In this document: positions 42,525 through 51,403 of the stretch, one piece after another
Numbering within the stretch: position 1 is the stretch's first letter
Layout of the letters: the number at the start of each line of letters is the position of its first letter
From: Streptomyces phaeofaciens
GTDB lineage: Bacteria > Actinomycetota > Actinomycetes > Streptomycetales > Streptomycetaceae
Reading direction: 5' to 3'
Assembly (NCBI RefSeq): GCF_014648915.1
Contig: NZ_BMSA01000021.1
Coordinates: 62,001 to 126,000 of the forward strand
DNA length: 64,000 bases
Made by a program: the position numbers and the translations under genes
The notes under the pieces: generated by a model
Told to the model about the DNA's origin: nothing
The model's input: only the letters and a program-made list of their open reading frames with translations
The model's database searches: none

Positions 42525-43541
42525 ATGACGAGGGCGTACGTGGCGATGCGAAGGACTGTGGCCGACGGTCTGCGGTCCACCGTGCGCGCGCTGGTGTACG
42601 CGGTGCTCGGCGGGACGGCGCTGCTGGCCGTGGCCACCGTCGTCGCCGTGCTCGGGCCGGTGCTCGCGCTCGACCTGTACACCCCGGCCGTCGCCGCCTG
42701 GTGGACGGTCTTCACCGCCGTCGCCGTCCAGGGCGTGCCGTTCCTCCTCCTCGGCACGGTCGTCTCGGCGGCGATCGGCGCCTTCGTGCCCGAACGGGTC
42801 CTGCGGCGGCTGCTGCCCCGCAGTCCGGCGCTCGCCGTCCCCGTCGCCGGGGTCGCCGGCGCCGTCCTGCCCGGCTGCGAGTGCGCGTCCGTGCCGGTGG
42901 CCGGGAGCCTGATGCGGCGCGGGGTCGCCCCGGCCGCCGCCCTCGCCTTCCTCCTCTCGGCGCCCGCGATCAACCCCGTGGTGCTCGTCGCCACCTCCCT
43001 GGCCTTCCCCGGCCGGCCGGAGATGGTCCTCGCCCGGCTGCTCGCCTCGCTCGGCACGGCCGTGGTCATGGGCTGGCTCTGGGTCCGCTTCGGCCGCGAG
43101 AAGTGGCTGCGGATCCCGGGCCGCGACACCCCGCACACCACCGGCGTCCGCGCCTTCGCCGACGGCCTCCAGCACGACTTCCTGCACGCCGGCGGCTTCC
43201 TCGTGCTCGGCGCGGCGGCCGCGGCGACCTTCAACATCGCCGTCCCGCGTTCCGTCCTGGACGTCTTCACCGGCTCCCCGTGGCTCGCGGTGCCGCTGCT
43301 GGCGCTCCTTGCCGTCGTGCTCTGCGTGTGCAGCGAGGCCGACGCCTTCGTCGCCGCCTCCCTCAGCGCCTTCCCGGCCACCGCCCGGCTGGCGTTCATG
43401 GTGGTGGGCCCGATGGTCGACCTGAAACTCCTCGCCCTACAGGCCGGCACCTTCGGCCGCGCCTTCGCGGTCCGGTTCGCGTCCGCGACCTGGGTGGTGG
43501 CCGTGGCGTCCAGCGCGCTCGTGGGGTGGTGGCTGCTGTGA
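42525..43541 (+). CDS. ArsP/DUF318-type permease
   Basis: 338 residues with about eight transmembrane helices. It carries the ArsP_1/DUF318 (PF03773) signatures VPFLLLGTVVSAAIGAFVPE, VLPGCECASVPVAGSL and AFLLSAPAINPVVLVAT, repeated in the second half as VLCVCSEADAFVAASL. The paired Cys residues fit a metal- or thiol-binding permease; ArsP exports organoarsenicals, but other members are linked to zinc or unknown substrates. The start ATG 42525 is likely. The next gene starts 4 bases before this one ends. Confidence 0.88.
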   Translation: MTRAYVAMRRTVADGLRSTVRALVYAVLGGTALLAVATVVAVLGPVLALDLYTPAVAAWWTVFTAVAVQGVPFLLLGTVVSAAIGAFVPERVLRRLLPRSPALAVPVAGVAGAVLPGCECASVPVAGSLMRRGVAPAAALAFLLSAPAINPVVLVATSLAFPGRPEMVLARLLASLGTAVVMGWLWVRFGREKWLRIPGRDTPHTTGVRAFADGLQHDFLHAGGFLVLGAAAAATFNIAVPRSVLDVFTGSPWLAVPLLALLAVVLCVCSEADAFVAASLSAFPATARLAFMVVGPMVDLKLLALQAGTFGRAFAVRFASATWVVAVASSALVGWWLL

Positions 43542-44290
43542 GGCGGTACGGCGGCGCGGTCCTGCTGCTCCTGACGGGAGCGGCGGTCCTGCGGATCACC
43601 GTCTTCGGCGAGCTGTACCTGCGCTATGTCCAGGCGGGCCTGCGGCCGTACCTGATCGTGTCCGGCGGCGCGCTGGTCCTGCTGGGCCTGGTGAGCCTGG
43701 CGACGACGGCCCTGCCCGGCCGGCGGGGCCGGCCCGATACCCCTCACGGCCACCCCGGTGCCCCCGATGACCACCCCGGGCACCACCACGGCCCCGCCGG
43801 CCCCCGTGTCGCCAGGCTGCTCACCCTCCCCGCGTTGGCCCTCCTCCTCTTCCCGCCCCCCGCCCTCGGCTCCTACAGCGCCGACCGCGAGGCCGCCCAG
43901 CGGGCCGCGCAGGGCGTCGGCACCTTCCCCGCGCTCCCCGCCGGGGACCCGGTCACCCTCACCGTCGGCGCGTACAGCTCCCGCGCGATCTACGACAGCG
44001 CCCGCTCCCTGAAGGGCCGTACGGTCCGCCTGACCGGTTTCGTCACGCACGGCGACGACGGCGCCTGGTACGTCACCCGCCTGCTCGTGACCTGCTGCGC
44101 CGCCGACGCCACCACCGCCAAGGTCGAGATCCGAGGCGTGGACGCGCCGCCCACCGACACCTGGGTCACCGTCACCGGCACCTGGCGCCCCAAGGGCACC
44201 CTCGGCTCCGACGCGGCCTGGCCGCCCCTGCTGGCCGCCACGACGGTCACCCGGGTGAGGCAGCCGGCGGATCCGTACGAGAAGCCGTGA
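43538..44290 (+). CDS. TIGR03943-family permease partner protein
   Basis: About 250 residues from GTG 43538, overlapping the permease stop (GTGA). Two N-terminal helices, a His-rich loop (DDHPGHHHGP, about 78-87), a third helix, and a soluble C-terminal domain with KGRTVRLTGFVTHGDDG and the conserved RLLVTCCAADA. The family (YcgQ-like) is always found next to DUF318 permeases, so the two probably form one transport complex. The His-rich loop and CC pair suggest metal handling. The following gene begins close behind. Confidence 0.88.
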   Translation: MRRYGGAVLLLLTGAAVLRITVFGELYLRYVQAGLRPYLIVSGGALVLLGLVSLATTALPGRRGRPDTPHGHPGAPDDHPGHHHGPAGPRVARLLTLPALALLLFPPPALGSYSADREAAQRAAQGVGTFPALPAGDPVTLTVGAYSSRAIYDSARSLKGRTVRLTGFVTHGDDGAWYVTRLLVTCCAADATTAKVEIRGVDAPPTDTWVTVTGTWRPKGTLGSDAAWPPLLAATTVTRVRQPADPYEKP

Positions 44291-44340
44291 CCCGGTTCCC
44301 CCGGCGCCCGGCGGGTACCCGGCGGACGACAGGGAGCCGT

Positions 44341-45072
44341 GTGTCACCGGTGCCGGAGGTGATGACCGTGCGCGACCGGGTCGCCGAGGTGATCGCCGAG
44401 GAGACACGGGGATGCGACCCCGGCGAGGTGCCCGAGCGGATCTGCTCGGCCGCGGTACGGCTGCTGCCGGTGAGCGGCGCGAGCGTGTCGCTGCGCGGCG
44501 CCGGTATGCCCGTACCGCTGAGCGCGAGCGGTGAACGGGCCGCGTATCTGATGGAGATGCAGGTCACCCTGGGGGACGGCCCGTGCGTGGAGGCCGCGGA
44601 GACCGGGACGGCCGTCTTCGCCACCGATCTCGTGGGCGCCCGGGACACCTCCCGCTGGCCGGTGTACGCCCACCAGGCGGCCGCCGCCGGGGTACGGGCC
44701 GTGTACGCGCTGCCCCTGGGCGACGGCACGGTGTGCGTGGGCACGCTCGACCTCTACCGGGACGTCCCCGGAGCCCTGGCCGACGGCGAGGTGCGCACGG
44801 CGCGGTCCGTGGCCGACGTCATGACCGCCGCGCTGGTCGCCCTGCCGCACGGCGAGGAGAACGGCCCCGGCGGCGACGGACTCTGGCTGAGCCCGATGGC
44901 CATGGAGCACGACGAGGTCTACCAGGCCGTCGGCATGGTCATGGCCCAGCGCGGCGCCGGTGCCGAGGAGGCCCTGGACCTGCTGCGCGGCCACGCCTTC
45001 GCCCACGGCAGCACGGTGCTGGCCGTCTCCCACGAGGTGGTCACCCGCCGGCTGCGCATGGACCCCGACTGA
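44341..45072 (+). CDS. GAF and ANTAR domain protein
   Basis: About 243 residues from GTG 44341, which has AGGGAG just upstream; GTG 44287 overlaps the preceding stop and is an alternative giving 18 more residues. A GAF domain (about 30-165, VTLGDGPCVEA) is followed by an ANTAR RNA-binding domain (about 180-240: YQAVGMVMAQRGAGAEEALD and the three-helix pattern). ANTAR proteins stop transcription termination by binding dual hairpins in leader RNAs. The GAF domain would supply the signal. No target is identifiable here. Confidence 0.85.
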   Translation: MSPVPEVMTVRDRVAEVIAEETRGCDPGEVPERICSAAVRLLPVSGASVSLRGAGMPVPLSASGERAAYLMEMQVTLGDGPCVEAAETGTAVFATDLVGARDTSRWPVYAHQAAAAGVRAVYALPLGDGTVCVGTLDLYRDVPGALADGEVRTARSVADVMTAALVALPHGEENGPGGDGLWLSPMAMEHDEVYQAVGMVMAQRGAGAEEALDLLRGHAFAHGSTVLAVSHEVVTRRLRMDPD

Positions 45073-45088
45073 GCGGGCACGGCCCGGC

Positions 45089-45874
45089 TCAGACCTGCAC
45101 CCGCCCCTGCTTGCGGACGTCCGCCAGCCGTCGTACGCCGAGCTGGACGGCGACCTGGGTGGCCTCGTTCGGTACGTCGCCCAGGCCGCCGTTGGTCAGC
45201 GCGAACGCGTCCTCGCCGGCCCGGACGGCGGCCACGTCCAGGGCGAGGACGGTGGGCTCCCCGCCCGGGTTCTCCTCGGCCGTCGCCCAGATCGTCAGCG
45301 TCACCCTGAGGCCCTGCCGGGCGTTCCCCACCTCCGGCAGCGGCAGGTCCACGACCTGCACGTCCAGCACGGTGTCGTGCGGGGCCATGGCCGTGAACCG
45401 GCCGCACGTCCCCGGCAGCGCCCGCAGCCACGCCAGCGCCTTGTCGGCGTCGGCCGGGCGCCGGTCGGTGAGCTGGTAGCGCAGCTGGGCCCCGGTGTCG
45501 GGGTCGTCGAGCCCGACGACCGCGCGGGCCGGGGTGCCGAGCAGTTCGTCGGTGTACAGCGCGTCGAGCAGCTTCTGGCACTCGGGCACGGCGGTCGCCG
45601 CCTTCAGCAGCCCGTCCCGCCAGGTCGCGGCGCCGCGCGTCGGGGTCCAGGGGGCGCCGAGGTCGGTGTCGGTGATGAGCGCGGCCCGCGCCTGCGCCTC
45701 GGTGAGCACGGACGGGGCGGTCGGCGAGGCGGGCCGGTCGGGCGCGGCGCTGGAGCTGGCCGGGGCGGGCTCGGCGGTCGGCGGGTGCTCCAGCCCGAGG
45801 GTGGCACAGCCGGGGACGGCGCAGAGCAGCCCGAGGGCGACGGAGGCGGAGACGAGGAGGGGACGACGGCTCAT
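45089..45874 (-). CDS. Lipoprotein with PknH-like sensor-type domain
   Basis: 261 residues. The lipobox LCAVPGC (Cys about 23) marks a lipid-anchored extracytoplasmic protein. After a Pro/Ser/Ala linker (about 30-55), the domain (LTEAQARAALITDTDLGAPW, PECQKLLDALYTDELLGTP, GTCGRFTA, YRxT-type strands) resembles the extracellular sensor domains of mycobacterial PknH and related lipoproteins. Conserved Cys pairs may form a disulfide. Function unknown. It converges on the GAF-ANTAR gene. Confidence 0.8.
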   Translation of the reverse strand: MSRRPLLVSASVALGLLCAVPGCATLGLEHPPTAEPAPASSSAAPDRPASPTAPSVLTEAQARAALITDTDLGAPWTPTRGAATWRDGLLKAATAVPECQKLLDALYTDELLGTPARAVVGLDDPDTGAQLRYQLTDRRPADADKALAWLRALPGTCGRFTAMAPHDTVLDVQVVDLPLPEVGNARQGLRVTLTIWATAEENPGGEPTVLALDVAAVRAGEDAFALTNGGLGDVPNEATQVAVQLGVRRLADVRKQGRVQV

Positions 45875-46024
45875 CGGGACTGCCTCCTGGAACGCGTGCG
45901 GTCTGTTCGGCCTGTTCTCACGGCAACATCGCGGGTACGAGCCGACCAGCGCTGCGGGCCGTACGGGTTACCGGCGTTGATGCGGGCGGTGGAAATCGGG
46001 TCGTCCCCGGCCCGCTTCGGTTGC

Positions 46025-46030
46025 TACGGT
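46025..46030 (+). promoter_or_regulatory. Candidate -10 element of the threonine leader
   Basis: TACGGT lies so that transcription would start at or next to the A of ATG 46037, which would make the leader peptide mRNA leaderless. The -35 region is not convincing. Confidence 0.4.
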
Positions 46031-46036
46031 CACCGC

Positions 46037-46093
46037 ATGCAGCGCGCCCAGCCGTTCCTCACGACGACGCCGGAGACCGTCCCGGCGCGCTGA
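46037..46093 (+). CDS. 18-residue threonine-rich leader peptide of an attenuator
   Basis: ATG 46037 to TGA 46091-46093 encodes MQRAQPFLTTTPETVPAR. It contains a run of three ACG threonine codons followed by ACC a little later, and it ends 16 bases before a strong hairpin. The next gene is a threonyl-tRNA synthetase paralogue, so ribosome stalling at Thr codons when charged tRNA-Thr is scarce would be expected to allow read-through. The combination is the classical attenuation layout; activity is inferred. Confidence 0.7.
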   Translation: MQRAQPFLTTTPETVPAR

Positions 46094-46109
46094 TCCACGA
46101 CGTGTTGTC

Positions 46110-46141
46110 GAAAGCCCCGGGGCGAGTGCCCCGGGGCTTTC
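46110..46141 (+). terminator. Attenuator hairpin before the ThrRS paralogue
   Basis: GAAAGCCCCGGGGC (46110-46123) and GCCCCGGGGCTTTC (46128-46141) form a perfect 14-base-pair stem with a GAGT loop. There is no strong T run, as is common for Streptomyces terminators. Confidence 0.8.
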
Positions 46142-46184
46142 GCGTGCCCCGGTCCGTCCTCGCCCCCGAACGAGGGAGACCACC

Positions 46185-47408
46185 GTGCACGACCACCGCC
46201 GCCTCGGCCGCGAGCTGGACCTGTTCGACACCGACCCCCTGATGGGTGCGGGCCTGCCCTACTGGCTGCCCGACGGCGCCCTGATCCGGCACACCCTGGA
46301 GGAGTACGTCCGCGACCTCGAACGCGCCGCCGGCTACCGGCACGTGTACTCGCCGGTCCTCGGCAAACGCGAGCTGTACGAGATCTCCGGTCACTGGGAC
46401 CACTACAGCGACGACATGTTCCCGCCCATGGAGCCGGGCGGCCAGGGCTCGGAACAACTGGTGCTGCGTCCCAGCCTCTGCCCCCACCACGCCCTGATCT
46501 ACCGCTCCCGCTCCCGCAGCTATCGCGAACTGCCGCTGCGGATCGCCGAGTTGGGTGCCATGTACCGCTCGGAGCCGTCCGGTGTGCTCGGTGGTCTCAC
46601 CCGGGTGCGGGCCATCACCCTCAACGACGCGCACATCTTCTGCACCCTCGACCAGGCGGTGGCGGAGGCCCGTTCGGCCCTCGCGCTGATCGCCCGCGCC
46701 TACGCCGACCTGGGGATCCACGCCGTCCGCCACCGGCTCTCCCTGCCCGGCGAGGGCGGCAAGTACGTGGCCGACCCGGAGCTGTGGAGCCGGGCCGGCG
46801 CGCTGCTGCGGGAGGTCCTGGACGGTGCGGGTGTCGCGTACGAGGAGGCGGCGGGCGAGGCCGCGTTCTACGGTCCGAAGATCGACGTGCAGATCGTGGA
46901 CCCGGCCGGACGGGAGGCCACCCTGTCCACCGTGCAGATCGACTTCCACCAGCCCGCCCGCTTCGGCCTGCACTACATCGGCGCGGACGGGGCGAGACAC
47001 CGGCCGGTCATGGTGCACCGCAGTGTGATCGGCAGTGTGGAGCGGGCCGTCGCCCATCTGCTGGAGGAGCACGGCGGGGCGTTCCCGGCCTGGCTGGCGC
47101 CCGTTCAGCTGGCGGTGCTGCCGGTGTCGGAGGCGCAGGAGGAGGCCGCGGCGGACCTGGCCCGGCGGGCGGAGACGGCCGGTCTGCGGGTCCGGCTCGC
47201 GGACGCGGGCCAGGGCAGTCTCGGGGCGCGGGTGCGGGCGGCGCGGCTGGTCCCGTACCAGGCGGTGATCGGGGAGCGGGAGGCCGCGGCCGGGTCGGCG
47301 GCGGTACGTCTGCGGGACGGGCGGCGCCTTGGGGAACCGGCCGTCGGCGACCTGGTCCGGCGGATCGCCGCCCGGGTGGCGGCACGCGGCACTGAGCTGT
47401 GGGACTGA
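46185..47408 (+). CDS. Threonyl-tRNA synthetase paralogue lacking TGS and editing domains
   Basis: 407 residues from GTG 46185 (GAGGGAG upstream). It contains only the class II catalytic core and the anticodon-binding domain; full bacterial ThrRS has about 640-660 residues, so the N-terminal TGS and N2 editing domains are absent. Motif 2 (AELGAMYRSEPSGVLGGLTRV) and the motif 3 region (GSVERAVAHLL) are recognisable, and the three zinc ligands are kept: Cys in LRPSLCPHH, His in NDAHIFC and His in MVHRS. Activity is therefore plausible. Such paralogues have been linked to resistance against ThrRS inhibitors and to backup synthesis. Here a threonine-codon attenuator upstream suggests induction under threonine or charging shortage. 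Confidence 0.88.
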   Translation: MHDHRRLGRELDLFDTDPLMGAGLPYWLPDGALIRHTLEEYVRDLERAAGYRHVYSPVLGKRELYEISGHWDHYSDDMFPPMEPGGQGSEQLVLRPSLCPHHALIYRSRSRSYRELPLRIAELGAMYRSEPSGVLGGLTRVRAITLNDAHIFCTLDQAVAEARSALALIARAYADLGIHAVRHRLSLPGEGGKYVADPELWSRAGALLREVLDGAGVAYEEAAGEAAFYGPKIDVQIVDPAGREATLSTVQIDFHQPARFGLHYIGADGARHRPVMVHRSVIGSVERAVAHLLEEHGGAFPAWLAPVQLAVLPVSEAQEEAAADLARRAETAGLRVRLADAGQGSLGARVRAARLVPYQAVIGEREAAAGSAAVRLRDGRRLGEPAVGDLVRRIAARVAARGTELWD

Positions 47409-47464
47409 GCGGTGGGACCGGCCGAGGCCGCATAAGGTCGGCATGACGGCTCATGAGCGGCGCG

Positions 47465-47508
47465 GCAGGCAGAGCGAGTGCAGGCAGCAGGCAGCAGGCA
47501 GAGCAGAA
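47465..47508 (+). repeat. GCAGGCA microsatellite-like repeat before the nucleoside hydrolase
   Basis: Units GGCAGGCAGA, GCAGGCA, GCAGGCA and GCAGGCAGA occur in a row just before the Shine-Dalgarno sequence (AAGGAG, 47507-47512) of the next gene. Confidence 0.7.
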
Positions 47509-47519
47509 GGAGTCACCAG

Positions 47520-48491
47520 GTGAGCGACGACCGGCCCATCCCTGTGATCATCGACTGCGACACGGGGGTCGACGACGCCCTCGCCCTCCTGTTCGCGGTA
47601 CGCCACCCGGGCCTGGACCTGCGGGCGGTCACCTGCGTGGCGGGCAACACGGACGTGGACGGCGTCGTCCGCAACACGCTGACCGTCCTGGAGATCGCGG
47701 GTGCCGGGAACGTCCCGGTGGCCCGCGGGGCCGAACGCCCCCTGCTCGAACCGGCCCGCTCGGCCCGCCATGTGCACGGTGACGACGGCATGGGCGACAT
47801 CCCCGGCCTCCCCGCCCCGACCGGCACCCCCGTGGAGGCGGACGCGGTCACGCTGCTGCGCCGGGAGATCCTCGCGTCGCCGCGTCCCGTCACGCTGATC
47901 CCCACGGCGCCGCTGACGAACATCGCCCTGCTCCTGCGCACCCATCCGGAGGTGGCCGGGAACATCGAGCGGATCGTGTTCATGGGCGGCGCGGTGGCCA
48001 CCGGGAACGCCACGGCGGTCGCCGAGTTCAATGTGTGGCACGACCCGGAGGCGGCCGCGATCCTGCTGACCGCAGGGGTGCCGATCACCATGTACGGCCT
48101 GGACGTCTTCCAGCGGGTCGTCGTCCCCGGAACGGACGTGCGCAGGCTGCGCGCGAGCGCGGAACCGGGCGCCCGGCTGGCCGGCGAACTCCTCGCCCAC
48201 CGCCCCTCCGCGCCCGACCCGGACGGCGACGACCCGCACGGCGGTCTCGGGGACGCGGGGGCGGTCTGCGCGGTGGCCGACCCGGCCGGCCTCACCACGG
48301 AGCTGCTCCCGGTCGAGGTCTCCCTCGCCGCCGGCCCGACCCGGGGCCAGACGGTCGTCGACCGCCGTCCGCGCCCCGGCGAGTCCGAACTGCACGGCGA
48401 CACCAGGGAACGGCAACTGGTGGACGTGGCCCTGGACGTCGACGTCGACCGCTACGTGAAGCTGTACCTCGGGGCGGTCGAGGGGGTGTGA
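47520..48491 (+). CDS. Inosine-uridine-type nucleoside hydrolase
   Basis: 323 residues from GTG 47520 (AAGGAG ribosome binding site). The N-terminal DCDTGVDDA motif is the Ca2+-binding and catalytic signature of nucleoside hydrolases, and NVWHDPEAA plus MGGAVATGN complete the active site. It cleaves ribonucleosides to base and ribose for purine or pyrimidine salvage. No signal peptide is present, so it is cytoplasmic. A strong terminator follows. Confidence 0.92.
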   Translation: MSDDRPIPVIIDCDTGVDDALALLFAVRHPGLDLRAVTCVAGNTDVDGVVRNTLTVLEIAGAGNVPVARGAERPLLEPARSARHVHGDDGMGDIPGLPAPTGTPVEADAVTLLRREILASPRPVTLIPTAPLTNIALLLRTHPEVAGNIERIVFMGGAVATGNATAVAEFNVWHDPEAAAILLTAGVPITMYGLDVFQRVVVPGTDVRRLRASAEPGARLAGELLAHRPSAPDPDGDDPHGGLGDAGAVCAVADPAGLTTELLPVEVSLAAGPTRGQTVVDRRPRPGESELHGDTRERQLVDVALDVDVDRYVKLYLGAVEGV

Positions 48492-48496
48492 AGCGG

Positions 48497-48544
48497 AGCA
48501 CCCCCGCGGGGTCCGGGGCTGAGCCCGGCCCCGGCGGGGGTGCT
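48497..48544. terminator. Terminator between nucleoside hydrolase and sortase-substrate genes
   Basis: AGCACCCCCGC (48497-48507) pairs with GCGGGGGTGCT (48534-48544). It serves two convergent genes. Confidence 0.8.
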
Positions 48545-48566
48545 GTCGACCTGCCGCGTCGTGGGG

Positions 48567-49511
48567 CTAGGCGCGGGACGCCTTGCGGCGCCGGCCGGCG
48601 ACGACGATCGCCGCCCCGCCGATCAGCAGCGCGGCCGCGCCACCGGCGATCACGGGAGTGCTGCTGTTCGCACCGGTCTCGGCGAGGTCGCCGCCGCCCC
48701 CGTTCGGGGTCGGCGCCGGGGCGTCGCTCGACTCGCTCGCGGACGGCGTCGGGGTGGCGGACTCCGACTCCGACTCGGAGGGGGTGTCCGACGGCGTGTC
48801 GGACGGCGTGTCCGCCGGCGGCTCCGAGGCCGGTGCCGAGGGCGACTCGTTGTCGTCGGCGGGCGGGGACGACGGCGGCTGCTCGTCGGCCGTGCAGTCC
48901 TTCGTCCCGCCGTTCCAGGCCGCGATCAGCTTGTCCTTGATGACCGGGCGGTCCGGTCCCTTGGGCAGGTTCCCGTGCTCGAACCCGTCCTTGGCGTCGA
49001 GCTCGCCGTCGAACTTCACGGCGCCGCGGTAGAGGTCGATCTGGGCGAAGCAGCCGGCGTCCGGCACGGCGATGTCGAGGGTGTCGGTCTGCCCCGGCTT
49101 CACGGTCACCGAGTCGAAGTCGATGAACACCTGCTCGCCGGAGGTGCCGAAGGTGGCGCCGTGGGCGAGGTAGGAGGCGAGGGACGCGGTGCAGGTGGAC
49201 GCGTCACCGGCGGTGCGGACCGAGATGTGGACCTTGCCGTCCTCGGTCGGCTTGAGGTTCTGGTCGTCGACCCGCACGGAGTCGAAGAAGTTCTTGCCGT
49301 CGAGCGAGAACTGGCAGCGGTCGGTCCCCGTCTCGGTCCCGGCGCCGGTTCCCGGCTGGTACTGCCCGCCGGACTTCCAGCCGTCCCCACCGGGCGTACC
49401 GGTGTGGGCGAAGGCGCCGGAGGCGGCGGCGACGGAGGCGGCGCAGAGGGTGAGCGTCGCGGCGCCCGTCCCCAGCAGGCGGCGCACGGTGACACGTCTC
49501 GCTATGGACAT
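48567..49511 (-). CDS. LAETG-anchored secreted cell-wall protein
   Basis: 314 residues: signal peptide (about 1-35, GAFAHTG), a globular domain with two or more Cys (QFSLDGKNFFDSVRVDD, VTVKPGQTDTLDIAVPD), a Pro/Ser/Glu-rich stalk (about 195-270), then LAETG (276-280), a hydrophobic helix and an RRRK tail. LAXTG is the sorting signal of Streptomyces sortase E class, so the protein should be covalently attached to peptidoglycan. The ligand or role of the globular domain is unknown. Confidence 0.88.
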   Translation of the reverse strand: MSIARRVTVRRLLGTGAATLTLCAASVAAASGAFAHTGTPGGDGWKSGGQYQPGTGAGTETGTDRCQFSLDGKNFFDSVRVDDQNLKPTEDGKVHISVRTAGDASTCTASLASYLAHGATFGTSGEQVFIDFDSVTVKPGQTDTLDIAVPDAGCFAQIDLYRGAVKFDGELDAKDGFEHGNLPKGPDRPVIKDKLIAAWNGGTKDCTADEQPPSSPPADDNESPSAPASEPPADTPSDTPSDTPSESESESATPTPSASESSDAPAPTPNGGGGDLAETGANSSTPVIAGGAAALLIGGAAIVVAGRRRKASRA

Positions 49512-49747
49512 GCGTATCCCATCTTGGCGAATGCCAGGGGTGATTGGTCAGATCACAGGAAACACGGGCCCCGTCGGTCACAGGCGCCACAGTGTGGGCC
49601 CATCGTCGTGTGGCTGACAGAGCGCTGTCAACCTGGGCTAAACCCTGGGGAGTTCAAACTTCCATCACAGCTTCGTCACGTGTGGAACGATTCCCTCCGC
49701 AGCGCGCGGATGTTCACTTTCCCGACGATCTGGACAGTCTTCTCCGC

Positions 49748-51394
49748 ATGACCGACTTGTCACCCCACACCCCGGACTGGTGGCGCCAGGCCGTCGTCTA
49801 CCAGGTCTACCCCCGCAGCTTCGCCGACGCCGACGGCGACGGGCTCGGCGACCTGCGCGGCATCACCGGCCGCCTCCCGCATCTGGCCGCCCTCGGCGTC
49901 GACGCGCTCTGGCTCAGCCCCTTCTACCCCTCCGAGCTCGCCGACGGCGGCTACGACATCGCCGACCACCGCGACGTCGACCCCCGTCTCGGCACCCTCG
50001 CCGACTTCGACGCGCTCGCCGCCGAGGCCCACCGCCTCGGCCTGAAGGTGATCGTCGACCTCGTCCCCAACCACACCTCCCACCGGCACGCCTGGTTCCG
50101 GGAGGCCCTGGCCGCCGGCCCCGGCTCCCCGGCCCGCGACCGCTATGTCTTCCGTGACGGCCGCGGCCCGGCCGGCGAGCACCCGCCCACCGACTGGCAG
50201 TCGGTCTTCGGCGGCAGCGCCTGGCAGCGCGTCCCGGACGGCCAGTGGTACCTCCACCTCTTCGCCCGCGAACAGCCCGACCTGAACTGGGACCACGAGG
50301 AGGTCCACGAGGACTTCCGCACCACCCTCCGCTTCTGGTCCGACCGCGGCGTGGACGGCTTCCGCGTCGACGTCGCCCACGCCCTCGCCAAGGACCTCGC
50401 CGCCCCGCTGCGCGACCTGGGCAGCCCGGAGCTGAGCGGCGAGGACGCCCTCACCCGCCTGCCCCCGGGCACCCACCCCTTCTACGACCGCGACGAGGTC
50501 CACGCGATCTACCGCGACTGGCGCCGCGTCCTCGACTCCTACTCCCCGCCCCGCACGGCGGTCGCCGAGGCCTGGGTGCCGGGCGCCCGCCGCGCCCTCT
50601 ACGCTCGCCCCGACGAACTGAACCAGGCCTTCAACTTCGAGTATCTGCAAGCCCCGTGGGACGCGGACACGATCCGGCGGACCGTCACCGACTCCCTCGC
50701 CACGGCCCGCGCCGTCGGCGCGTCCGCCACCTGGGTCCTCTCCAACCACGACGTCGTACGCCATCCGTCCCGCCTGCGGCTCCCGGCCGGCACGGACGAG
50801 AACGCCTGGCTGCTGTCGGACGGCCGCACACCGCCCGTCGACGAGGAGGCAGGCCTGCGCCGCGCCCGCGCCGCCACCCTCCTGATGCTGGCGCTGCCGG
50901 GATCGTCGTACGTCTACCAGGGTGAGGAACTCGGGCTGCCCGAGGTCGCCGATCTGCGCGTCGAAGTCCTCCAGGACCCGCTGTGGGAGCAGACGGGCCG
51001 CACCCGCAAGGGCCGCGACGGCTGCCGGGTGCCGCTGCCGTGGACGACCACGGGACCCTCGTACGGCTTCGGCGCGGCCGGTGCCTGGCTGCCGCAGCCG
51101 CCGTCCTTCGCGCGGTACGCCGTCGAGGCGCAGGACGGCGTGCAGGGCTCCACCCTGGAGCTGTACCGCACGGCCCTGCGCCTGCGCCGCAAACTGCTCG
51201 ACGGCGAGGAGCTGACCTGGGAGCCGGACACCCCGCCCGGGGTCCTGGCCTTCACCCGCTCCGACGCCTGGCGCTGTGTCACCAACCTGTCGGACGTGCC
51301 GGTGCCCCTGCCGCCCGGTGAGGTGCTGCTCGGCAGCGCCCCGCCGGACGAGGACGGACATCTGGCCCCGGACACGACCGTCTGGCTGGCCTGA
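49748..51394 (+). CDS. Alpha-glucosidase-type GH13 glycosyl hydrolase
   Basis: 548 residues from ATG 49748. GH13 conserved regions are present in order: WWRQAVVYQVYPRSFAD, region I DLVPNHTS, region II DGFRVDVAHAL (nucleophile Asp), region III AVAEAWV (acid/base Glu), region IV SNHD (third Asp). The sequence fits oligo-1,6- or alpha-1,4-glucosidases that act on maltose-type oligosaccharides. No signal peptide is present, so it is intracellular. The 236-base upstream region is shared with the divergent sortase substrate gene; I found no convincing operator there. Confidence 0.92.
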   Translation: MTDLSPHTPDWWRQAVVYQVYPRSFADADGDGLGDLRGITGRLPHLAALGVDALWLSPFYPSELADGGYDIADHRDVDPRLGTLADFDALAAEAHRLGLKVIVDLVPNHTSHRHAWFREALAAGPGSPARDRYVFRDGRGPAGEHPPTDWQSVFGGSAWQRVPDGQWYLHLFAREQPDLNWDHEEVHEDFRTTLRFWSDRGVDGFRVDVAHALAKDLAAPLRDLGSPELSGEDALTRLPPGTHPFYDRDEVHAIYRDWRRVLDSYSPPRTAVAEAWVPGARRALYARPDELNQAFNFEYLQAPWDADTIRRTVTDSLATARAVGASATWVLSNHDVVRHPSRLRLPAGTDENAWLLSDGRTPPVDEEAGLRRARAATLLMLALPGSSYVYQGEELGLPEVADLRVEVLQDPLWEQTGRTRKGRDGCRVPLPWTTTGPSYGFGAAGAWLPQPPSFARYAVEAQDGVQGSTLELYRTALRLRRKLLDGEELTWEPDTPPGVLAFTRSDAWRCVTNLSDVPVPLPPGEVLLGSAPPDEDGHLAPDTTVWLA

Positions 51395-51403
51395 GAAGGG
51401 GCC

